The notes below the pieces were generated by a model. The model saw nothing but the letters and a program-made list of their open reading frames with translations, was not told the origin of the DNA and did not search any database. Of a DNA stretch of 64,000 nt, positions 34,218 to 40,561 are shown in pieces (the stretch's first letter is position 1; each line of letters starts with the position of its first letter). A program made the translations under genes and the position numbers. Origin of the DNA: Oscillospiraceae bacterium (lineage in GTDB: Bacteria; Bacillota; Clostridia; Oscillospirales; Oscillospiraceae); contig JAETNP010000001.1 in NCBI GenBank assembly GCA_021768185.1, positions 124,001-188,000 of the forward strand, written 5' to 3'.

Positions 34218-35054
34218 ATGCCTGTATTGAAAAAGGAATTACTAGACTTTGCCGCCTACTTGAAAAGTGAGGGCCGCAGCCCTGGCACCATTGACAAATA
34301 CCTCCGCGACAGCGCTGAATTCGCCGCGTGGCTGGGAATCCGAAAACCGACCCGCGAAACTACCGCTGCATGGCGGGAGCACCTGGTCCTGCAAAACTAC
34401 GCCCCCGCTACCATCAACTCCATGCTCTCCGCCGTCAACCGCTTGTTGAACTTCCTGGGCCGGAAGGACTGCAAAATCAAATTCCTGCGCGTACAGCGCA
34501 AGACCTTCCGGGACCAGAAACGGGAGCTGAACCGCGCGGAATACCAGAAATTGCTCGATACTGCGGCGGCGCAGGGACAGGAACGCCTTGGCCTGCTGAT
34601 GGAAACCATCTGCGCCACCGGGATCCAGGTGTCGGAAGTGCAGTATATCACCGTGGAAGCCGCACAGGCGGGGCGGGCGGAGATCAGCCTGAAAGGCAAG
34701 ATACGGACCATCCTCCTTCCGGCGAAGCTCTGCCGGAAGCTGCTCAAATACGCCAAAAAACAAAAAACCGCCTCCGGTGGGATTTTCCGCACCAGAAGCG
34801 GCAAGCCGGTCTCCCGCAAGCAGGTCTGGCGGGAGATGAAGTCGCTGTGCCAAAAAGCCGGGATCGAAAGCCCGAAGGTTTTCCCTCACAATTTGCGGCA
34901 TCTGTTCGCTACGGTCTTCTATAAAGCCTGCCGGGATATCGTGAAGCTGGCGGACGTTTTAGGCCACTCCTCCATCAACACCACCAGAATTTATTTGATG
35001 ACCACCGGCGCGGAACACGCAAGACAGCTGGAACAACTGGGGCTGGTAACGTAG
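34218..35054 (+). CDS. Tyrosine recombinase next to an invertible element
   Basis: 278 residues with an N-terminal SAM-like DNA-binding domain (about 5-85; LLDFAAYLKSEGRSPGTIDKYLRDSAEFAAWL) and a C-terminal catalytic domain. Catalytic residues visible: Lys161, His224 and Arg227 (PHNLRHLFA), His250 (VLGHSS) and nucleophile Tyr259 (TTRIYLMTT). The first catalytic Arg, expected in TGxRVSE, is Gln137 (ATGIQVSE, codon CAG at 34626-34628). ATG 34218 follows AAAGGAGGG by seven bases. It ends 8 bp before the left inverted repeat of the switch. Size and context suggest a DNA invertase rather than a phage integrase. Whether it is active is uncertain because of Gln137. Confidence 0.9.
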   Translation: MPVLKKELLDFAAYLKSEGRSPGTIDKYLRDSAEFAAWLGIRKPTRETTAAWREHLVLQNYAPATINSMLSAVNRLLNFLGRKDCKIKFLRVQRKTFRDQKRELNRAEYQKLLDTAAAQGQERLGLLMETICATGIQVSEVQYITVEAAQAGRAEISLKGKIRTILLPAKLCRKLLKYAKKQKTASGGIFRTRSGKPVSRKQVWREMKSLCQKAGIESPKVFPHNLRHLFATVFYKACRDIVKLADVLGHSSINTTRIYLMTTGAEHARQLEQLGLVT

Positions 35055-35062
35055 TTTCGTCA

Positions 35063-35089
35063 TGTTGACAAAATTTTTATTTTGTCGCA
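35063..35089 (+). repeat. Left inverted repeat (recombination site) of the switch
   Basis: 27 bp, identical to the reverse complement of 35282-35308. Inside it GACAAAAT and ATTTTGTC are inverted arms around TTTT, the usual form of a tyrosine-recombinase core site. The TTTT/AAAA centre gives each site a direction, and the two sites face each other, so recombination should invert the DNA between them. Confidence 0.88.
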
Positions 35090-35115
35090 GAGACTTACAT
35101 AAAACTTTCAAAATC

Positions 35116-35144
35116 ATTATAGCACAACGCTTTCATAATGGAAG
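35116..35144 (-). promoter_or_regulatory. Promoter inside the invertible segment, pointing left
   Basis: Minus strand TATAAT (35121-35116) preceded by TGC (extended -10), with CTTCCA (35144-35139) 17 bp upstream as a weak -35. Transcription would start near 35109 and run through the left repeat, antisense to the end of the recombinase gene. Confidence 0.7.
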
Positions 35145-35172
35145 TCCTTATCTAAAAATCAGCGAAATAACG

Positions 35173-35241
35173 AAAAAGGCGTGAAAAACCGAAGACTGCA
35201 AATACCATTTTTTTACAGCCTTTGGTTTTCATGCCTTTTTT
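35173..35241 (+). terminator. Terminator hairpin inside the invertible segment
   Basis: Arms 35173-35198 and 35216-35241 form a stem of about 24 pairs with one bulge, one mismatch and two G-U pairs, ending in T6. The G-U pairs exist only in the rightward RNA, so it is stronger in that direction and should stop recombinase transcripts before the AP2/SLH operon. Confidence 0.75.
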
Positions 35242-35269
35242 GTCCTGATTTTCTTTACAGTTGCCTATA

Positions 35270-35279
35270 AACATGCAAC
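35270..35279 (+). repeat. AACATGCAAC direct repeat, copy 2
   Basis: Identical to 34131-34140. It lies inside the invertible segment next to the right repeat, so its position relative to the downstream genes would change on inversion. Confidence 0.4.
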
Positions 35280-35281
35280 CT

Positions 35282-35308
35282 TGCGACAAAATAAAAATTT
35301 TGTCAACA
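35282..35308 (-). repeat. Right inverted repeat (recombination site) of the switch
   Basis: Exact inverted copy of 35063-35089. It ends 14 bp before the GTG of the AP2-domain gene and 1 bp before its ribosome site, so any transcript from the segment would cross it. Confidence 0.88.
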
Positions 35309-35322
35309 AGGGGGTTCTGGAA

Positions 35323-36375
35323 GTGGCGGATCATTCGAGGAAAAAGCTGGATCTGGCCGGGCAGAGGTTTGGAAAACTTACCGTGTTGTCCCCTGCCGAA
35401 AATATCGGAAGCCGTACCGCCTGGCTCTGCCGCTGCGACTGCGGCCAGGAAACAGCGGTGACCACCATGCGGCTGCGGGATGGTCACCGTACCTCCTGCG
35501 GCTGCGACAAGCCGGACCATGACGGTACCCCTGGTGCGTCCGGCCGCGCCAGCCTTACCTACATAGACGGCACCTGTGTGGAGATGATCCGCACCCGGAC
35601 CGTCCGCAGCAACAACACCAGCGGCGTACCCGGCGTGGAGTGGATGACAAAGAAACAAAGATGGCGGGCCACCATCTGCTTCAAGGGCAAGCGCCGGTAT
35701 TTGGGCAGCTATGAAAAGTTCGAGGACGCGGTCAATGCCAGAAAAGAGGCTGAAACGCATCTGTTTGATGCGTTTTTGGACGCGTATTCCGGCAAAATCC
35801 CGCAAAGCGAGCTGAAAACCATCGAAGAAGCCTGCCCGCCCATCGCCAGGGACTATCCAAGGCTGGACCTGACCGGCCAGACATTCGGTCAGCTGACAGT
35901 CTTGGCTCCGGCGGAAAATATTGGCTCCATGACCGCGTGGCGGTGCCGGTGCGGCTGCGGGAAGGAGATCGTGGTGGAGACCGCCCATCTCAGGAGCGGG
36001 CAGACGAGCTGCGGCTGCAAGCCCTGCTGGAACTTCGTGGACGGAACATTCATCGAGCTGCTACGCTCCAAGACCATCCGCCGCAACAACACCAGCGGCG
36101 TTACCGGGGTGGAGTGGGTCCCGGCTTCGCGGAAGTGGAAGGCCGTCATCTTTTTCAAGGGCAAGCGGTATTACCTGGGCTGCTATGAGAACTTCGAGGA
36201 CGCGGTCGCAGCCCGAAAGCAGGCCGAGGAGATGTACCATGACAGCTTCGTCCGCGAGTTTGAGGCGCGCGGCGCCCTTGATTCCCGCGCTCCCCCCTGC
36301 CCCGGGCGGGAAGCCGTTCAGCGGCCCCCTGATATCCGAAACATAATTCTGCAAAGGAAGGATGGATTGGAATGA
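35323..36375 (+). CDS. Double AP2-domain protein with zinc-ribbon-like modules
   Basis: 350 residues from GTG 35323, which follows AAGGGGG by about eight bases; the longer frame to 35281 starts inside the inverted repeat and is rejected. It is an internal duplication: each half has a FGxLTVLxPAENIGS start, a Cys module (CRCDCG...SCGC; CRCGCG...SCGC), and an AP2-like domain (NNTSGVPGVEW...KGKRRYLGSYEKFEDAV; NNTSGVTGVEW...KGKRYYLGCYENFEDAV). AP2 domains bind DNA and in bacteria are mostly known from phages and homing endonucleases; no nuclease motif is present here. Its stop overlaps the start of the SLH gene (ATGA), so the pair is coupled. Probably a DNA-binding regulator. Confidence 0.82.
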   Translation: MADHSRKKLDLAGQRFGKLTVLSPAENIGSRTAWLCRCDCGQETAVTTMRLRDGHRTSCGCDKPDHDGTPGASGRASLTYIDGTCVEMIRTRTVRSNNTSGVPGVEWMTKKQRWRATICFKGKRRYLGSYEKFEDAVNARKEAETHLFDAFLDAYSGKIPQSELKTIEEACPPIARDYPRLDLTGQTFGQLTVLAPAENIGSMTAWRCRCGCGKEIVVETAHLRSGQTSCGCKPCWNFVDGTFIELLRSKTIRRNNTSGVTGVEWVPASRKWKAVIFFKGKRYYLGCYENFEDAVAARKQAEEMYHDSFVREFEARGALDSRAPPCPGREAVQRPPDIRNIILQRKDGLE

Positions 36376-39044
36376 AAATTTTTAGGAACATGCGCAAGCG
36401 CGGCCTTGCCCTGTTCCTTGTTCTCACGATGTGCGCGGGCATGGTTCCGGCCGCCGCGCTGGCGGCGGACGGGGGCGAAACCTGCACCGTCACCTTCAAT
36501 GCCAACGACAAAAAAGGCGATTTGCGCGATGGCAAGTGGAGCGATGGCACCAAGGTTAAAACCGTCACGGTGGTGAAGGACGGAACCGTAGGCGACAGCA
36601 TGCCCGTCGATCCCACGGATGACGAGGTCCAGTTCCACGTCGTGGCCTGGAACACCCAGGCCGACGGAAGCGGCAGCACGTTCACCAAGGACACCCCGAT
36701 CACCAGCGACATAACCGTGTACGCGTCCTGGGAGAATCACCTCTGGGACGACGGCAAAGTAACTGCACATGCGACCTGCATTAAAGACGGCGTGAAGACC
36801 TATACCTGCACAGAATGTGGCTACACAAAGGGCGAGGTCGCAGGAGAGAAGTTGGGGCACGACTACGGCGACGGCCCAAGGACCGACAACTGCGAGTCTC
36901 ACACTGACCCCAACTGCACCGGCCACACCAAGACGTGCCAGCGCCCAGGCTGCACCGACATGGGCCACACCGTGACCGAGAAACACACCTACTACAATTG
37001 GGACACAGACGCGGACGGTAATAAGTACCAGAAGTGCAAGTACTGCTCCCACCGCGTCACCATAAAAGTGACGGGCAGTTGCACGGCCACCTACACAGGC
37101 CAAAATCAGAGCCTTCCCCGGGATGAGGTGTCAGTCACCGCGAACAGCGTCGAGACCAAGGACTTCGCCATAGACCACTACGAGGACAAGGACCGCAACA
37201 CCGTCACGCCTAAGGACGCGGGCGAATACTTTGCGGTGATCAAAAAGGACGGCGAGGAGATCGGCCGCGTGAAGTTCATCATCGAGCCCGCCGTCCTGAC
37301 CGCCACTTATGGAAGCGAGACCATCAATGCGGGCGGCAAACCCGCGGGCAGCGTCACCGTCACCGGCTTCGTGGGCGGCGAGGACGCCGATAGCGCAGAG
37401 GGCTACACGGCCCCCGCCGTGGACCTGGCCGGCATTGACACCGGCAGGGCCGGGACCCATACCCTGATCCCCTCCGGCGGCGCGGCGAAAAACTACACGT
37501 TTCAGTATAAGCCCGGCACGCTGACCGTCACGGACACCGGCAAATCCACGGCTGAAGCGGAGACCAGCTACAGTCCCACCTATGACGGCGAGCCGAAGCC
37601 CCTGCCCAAGGATCAGGTGACGGTCAAGGTGAACGGCACGCCGACCACAGACTTCATCATCGACCATTACGAGGATGGGAGCGGCAATCGCGTTACGCCT
37701 AAAGACGCCGGGACCTACAAGGCCGTCATTGAGGTGACGGACAAAGACGGTACGAAGATTACGACCACGGTGACCTACATCGTCAAGCCCCGGCCTCTGA
37801 CCATCCACACAGCCAGCGCTTCCAAGGCCTATGACGGCAGGCCGCTGACCAAGACGGACGGCGTCACCTTCACCGGCCTGGTGGATGGGGAGACCGTCAG
37901 CGTGACCGTGACCGGCAGTCAGACCGGAGTTGGCAGCTCCGACAACACCTATACCGTGGATTGGGAAAACAGCACCGCCAAACCAGGCAACTATATAATA
38001 ACGCCGGATTACGGTACGCTGACTGTCAACGAGGAAGAAGGCGGCGGATCGTGGCCCGACCCGAAGCCGGAACCGAAGCCGGAACCGAAACCCGACCCAA
38101 AGCCCAACCCGAAGCCCGATCCGGCTCCGGAGCCTACGCCGGACCCTCCCCCGACTCCCACGAATCCGCAGCCGGGAATTTCGGACCGTCCCGTGGCCCC
38201 CGATACCGGCATGGTGCCCTACGATCCGACGATCATCCTCGACGACCTGGTGCCGCTGGCTGCGCCCCACCTGAACGTGACAGACCACTTTGCCTACATC
38301 GTGGGTTATTCCGACGGTCTGATCAGGCCTCAGAGCTGCATCACCCGCGGCGAGGCGGCAACCATCTTCCTCCGTCTGATGTTGGATGAGTACCGCCGGG
38401 AGAACTGGGTCACGGAGAATCCCTTCTCCGACGTCGGCCCGGAGACCTGGTGCAACAACGCCGTTTCCACCTGCGTCAAGGCGGGGATCATCCAGGGCTA
38501 CTCGGACGGCACCTTCCGGCCCGACGCGCCCATCACCCGGGCGGAGTTCGCCGCTATCGCGGCCCGGTTCGTCAGCGAGGACGTGCCCGGCTACGATTAT
38601 TTCACCGATATGGAGGGCCACTGGGCACGGATCTCCGTGGCCCGGGCGGTCATGGCGGGCTGGATCCAGGGAGACGGGCGAACCTTCCGCCCCGAGGACA
38701 AGATGACCCGCGCCGAGACGATTACCCTGGTCAACCGGATGATCAACCGTTTCCCGGATCAGGCGTATCTGCTGGAGGATATGATCCGCTGGAAGGACAA
38801 TCCGGAGGACGCCTGGTACTACGCGGAGCTGCAGGAGGCCTCCAACAGCCACACCTACGATCTGGCGGAGACGGCCTTCACAGAGATCTGGACGGTCCTC
38901 CTGCCCAACCGGGACTGGGCGGCACTGGAGGGCGAGTGGGCCGAGGCGGGTTCCGCCCCCGGCGGTGAGGTCGCCCCGGACCTCCAGGAGGGCTATAGCG
39001 GGAAGCAGAACGATTCCGAGCCTTCCGCCGATGCACCGTCCTGA
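36372..39044 (+). CDS. Secreted SLH-domain surface protein with MBG-like repeats
   Basis: 890 residues. Signal peptide to about residue 32 (GLALFLVLTMCAGMVPAAALA). Residues about 36-120 resemble a Listeria-Bacteroides (InlB B-type) repeat with the WNTQADGSGSTF motif. Residues 123-230 are Cys/His-rich with several CxxC pairs. About 235-555 are related beta-rich MBG/YDG-like repeats (PxYDGEPKPLP; ITPDYGTLTV). Residues 562-600 form a PKPEPKP-type rigid linker. Three SLH domains follow (about 633-675, 684-735 and 741-790; VGYSDGLIRPQSCITRGEA, QGYSDGTFRPDAPITRAEF), which would anchor it to a secondary wall polymer. Probably an adhesin-like protein under phase-variable control. Confidence 0.9.
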   Translation: MKIFRNMRKRGLALFLVLTMCAGMVPAAALAADGGETCTVTFNANDKKGDLRDGKWSDGTKVKTVTVVKDGTVGDSMPVDPTDDEVQFHVVAWNTQADGSGSTFTKDTPITSDITVYASWENHLWDDGKVTAHATCIKDGVKTYTCTECGYTKGEVAGEKLGHDYGDGPRTDNCESHTDPNCTGHTKTCQRPGCTDMGHTVTEKHTYYNWDTDADGNKYQKCKYCSHRVTIKVTGSCTATYTGQNQSLPRDEVSVTANSVETKDFAIDHYEDKDRNTVTPKDAGEYFAVIKKDGEEIGRVKFIIEPAVLTATYGSETINAGGKPAGSVTVTGFVGGEDADSAEGYTAPAVDLAGIDTGRAGTHTLIPSGGAAKNYTFQYKPGTLTVTDTGKSTAEAETSYSPTYDGEPKPLPKDQVTVKVNGTPTTDFIIDHYEDGSGNRVTPKDAGTYKAVIEVTDKDGTKITTTVTYIVKPRPLTIHTASASKAYDGRPLTKTDGVTFTGLVDGETVSVTVTGSQTGVGSSDNTYTVDWENSTAKPGNYIITPDYGTLTVNEEEGGGSWPDPKPEPKPEPKPDPKPNPKPDPAPEPTPDPPPTPTNPQPGISDRPVAPDTGMVPYDPTIILDDLVPLAAPHLNVTDHFAYIVGYSDGLIRPQSCITRGEAATIFLRLMLDEYRRENWVTENPFSDVGPETWCNNAVSTCVKAGIIQGYSDGTFRPDAPITRAEFAAIAARFVSEDVPGYDYFTDMEGHWARISVARAVMAGWIQGDGRTFRPEDKMTRAETITLVNRMINRFPDQAYLLEDMIRWKDNPEDAWYYAELQEASNSHTYDLAETAFTEIWTVLLPNRDWAALEGEWAEAGSAPGGEVAPDLQEGYSGKQNDSEPSADAPS

Positions 39045-39118
39045 GCATACCGGGAGCATTCCTGATGCGGAGCACATGCTTCCCGACGGCATCTAAAGCA
39101 AATCCCAACCAATAGCGC

Positions 39119-39157
39119 CCTGCCCGGAGGCAAATGCCTCCGGGCAGGATTTTTTTC
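39119..39157 (+). terminator. Terminator of the AP2/SLH operon
   Basis: CCTGCCCGGAGGC (39119-39131) pairs with GCCTCCGGGCAGG (39136-39148), followed by T7 (39151-39157). Confidence 0.92.
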
Positions 39158-39420
39158 TGAAAACTTTTCCTCAAGAGTTGCACAGATCACGGCAGCAAAC
39201 ACGGAATACGCCCCAATGTAAAAGGAACCACCCCCCGGGGAGCTCGTCCCGCCACACGGCAGGCGTTAGACCGCCCCACGGCGAGAAGCCCCCGGGCTAT
39301 CGGCAAGAAACAGCTGCCCCGCCGCCCGCAGGGCCGCCGGAAGAACTCCACGATTCTCACCCCGTGACCGCCCCCTCTCCGGAGGCAAAAATAAATTATC
39401 AGAGAATTTCCATCTAACCC
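39158..39420. other. Intergenic region with repeat copy at module end
   Basis: About 260 bp with no credible gene. It includes the third dispersed repeat copy (39229-39268, inverted relative to the others) and GC-rich imperfect hairpins around 39330-39350. Confidence 0.5.
39229..39268 (-). repeat. Dispersed GC-rich repeat, copy 3 of 3
   Basis: On the minus strand TAACGCCTGCCGTGTGGCGG then GACGAGCTCCCCGGGGGGTG. Together with copy 2 it brackets the recombinase/switch/AP2/SLH module in inverted orientation. Confidence 0.65.
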
Positions 39421-39449
39421 TTGACAAAGCTGGGAAGCCGTGGTATAGT
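39421..39449 (+). promoter_or_regulatory. Promoter of the transglutaminase-like lipoprotein
   Basis: TTGACA (39421-39426), 17 bp spacer, TATAGT (39444-39449), with TGG extended -10. Confidence 0.85.
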
Positions 39450-39466
39450 GTCAATAACATGGATGG

Positions 39467-39527
39467 GTTTGAAAAGGATGTCAGGTCACATCCATGTGAC
39501 CAACAACTTCAAACAGGACGATTTTTT
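39467..39527 (+). promoter_or_regulatory. Nested hairpin with T tract in the leader
   Basis: GTTTGAA (39467) pairs with TTCAAAC (39508), and inside it GGTCACAT (39484) with ATGTGACC (39494). A run of seven T follows at 39521-39527, just before the start codon at 39548. It looks like an attenuator; GGTCACATCCATGTGACC could instead be an operator. Confidence 0.45.
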
Positions 39528-39547
39528 TAGGATGGTGTGATGCAACA

Positions 39548-40540
39548 ATGAAGAAAAGATGGTTCAGTGCTTTGCTGGCTATGACGTTGCTGCTGGGTAT
39601 GGCCTGCGGCTGCGCCGCCCCCGCAGAGGAGGCCGGTAATGAAGACGGCGAGTTGGGCGTTATCCTGGAGGATATGGGCGTGCCCTTGGCAGGCCTCCCC
39701 CCTGTGGGTATCGTGCTCAATCCCTCCGCCCCCGGCACCTCCGTAGAAAAAAACAGCTCCGTTGTGATCGACTACTCCAACGCCAAGGACGGCTATGTGA
39801 TGGTCAAGTGGACCGGCGGCGGCTCCCCCAAGCTGAAGGTCCTGGTGATGGGCCCCACCTGCACCAAGCAGGAAGACGCGTATCAGTATTTCCTGCGCAC
39901 TGACGGCGAGTACGATGTCCTGCCCCTCTCCGACGGCAACGGCAAGTACAAGATCTCGGTGCATAAATGCGTTGCCGAGCCCTCCAAGTATTCCCAGGTC
40001 CTGGCCGCCAGCTTCAGCGTGACGCTCACCGACGAGTTCGCCCCCTTCCTGCGGCCCAACCAGTATGTGAACTACTCCGAGGACTCCGAAGTGGTGACCA
40101 AGGCGCAGGAGATCATTGAGGAAGCAGGCGCTGAGGACAACTTGTCCAAGGTGGGCGCGGTCTACGAGTGGGTGGTCACCAACCTGAAGTATGACACTGC
40201 CAAAGCCAAGACCGTCAAGGCGGGCTATCTTCCCGACGTAGACAAGGTCATGGAGGAGAAGAAGGGCATCTGCTGGGACTACGCCTCCCTGATGGCCTCC
40301 ATGCTGCGCAGCCAGGGCGTGCCCGTGAAACTGGTTGTGGGCTACACCAGCCGCGGCGAGTACCATGCGTGGATCAACGTGTGGAGCGAGGAAGGCGGCT
40401 GGGTGGAAGGCATGATTTACTTTGACGGCAAGGTCTGGAAGCTGATGGACCCCACCTTTGCTTCCAGCGGCAGGCAGAGCAAGAGCGCCATGGATTTCAT
40501 CAGCAACAGCGCGAACTACAAGGAAAAATACTTCTATTGA
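39548..40540 (+). CDS. Transglutaminase-like lipoprotein
   Basis: 330 residues with a lipoprotein signal peptide (LLAMTLLLGMACGCAAP; lipobox Cys about residue 20 or 22). A beta-rich middle precedes a transglutaminase-like core with the Cys-His-Asp triad: KGICWDYASLMASMLRSQG, GEYHAWINVW and KLMDPTFASS. Such cores act as proteases, crosslinkers or peptidoglycan-associated enzymes. It stands directly ahead of the pilus-like gene cluster (21 bp to the PilC-like gene), so it may act in pilin assembly or wall passage; that is inference. Confidence 0.88.
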   Translation: MKKRWFSALLAMTLLLGMACGCAAPAEEAGNEDGELGVILEDMGVPLAGLPPVGIVLNPSAPGTSVEKNSSVVIDYSNAKDGYVMVKWTGGGSPKLKVLVMGPTCTKQEDAYQYFLRTDGEYDVLPLSDGNGKYKISVHKCVAEPSKYSQVLAASFSVTLTDEFAPFLRPNQYVNYSEDSEVVTKAQEIIEEAGAEDNLSKVGAVYEWVVTNLKYDTAKAKTVKAGYLPDVDKVMEEKKGICWDYASLMASMLRSQGVPVKLVVGYTSRGEYHAWINVWSEEGGWVEGMIYFDGKVWKLMDPTFASSGRQSKSAMDFISNSANYKEKYFY

Positions 40541-40561
40541 TCAATTCGGAGGAAACTACAT

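Larger units (their letters stand above)
35090..35281. promoter_or_regulatory. Invertible promoter segment, apparently in the OFF orientation
   Basis: 192 bp between the two 27 bp inverted repeats. It carries a leftward extended -10 promoter near its left end, a rightward terminator hairpin in its middle and no gene. As it lies now, the promoter points to the recombinase 3' end and the terminator stands before the AP2/SLH operon. Inversion would bring the promoter to about 35227-35255 facing that operon, with the hairpin behind it. The structure is seen; the function is inferred. Confidence 0.75.

Noticed and set aside
35281-35322. TTG at 35281 as the start of the AP2-domain protein
   Set aside because: It would begin inside the inverted repeat with no ribosome site; GTG 35323 follows AAGGGGG and matches the repeat unit start.
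38041-38180. Tandem DNA repeat as an independent element
   Set aside because: The repeated PKPEPKP-type codons are the proline-rich linker inside the SLH protein.
34218-39044. Prophage or integrative element
   Set aside because: A recombinase and an AP2 protein are present, but no phage structural, replication, conjugation or att-flanking genes; the inverted repeats sit 8 bp after the recombinase and enclose only 192 bp, which fits a switch better.
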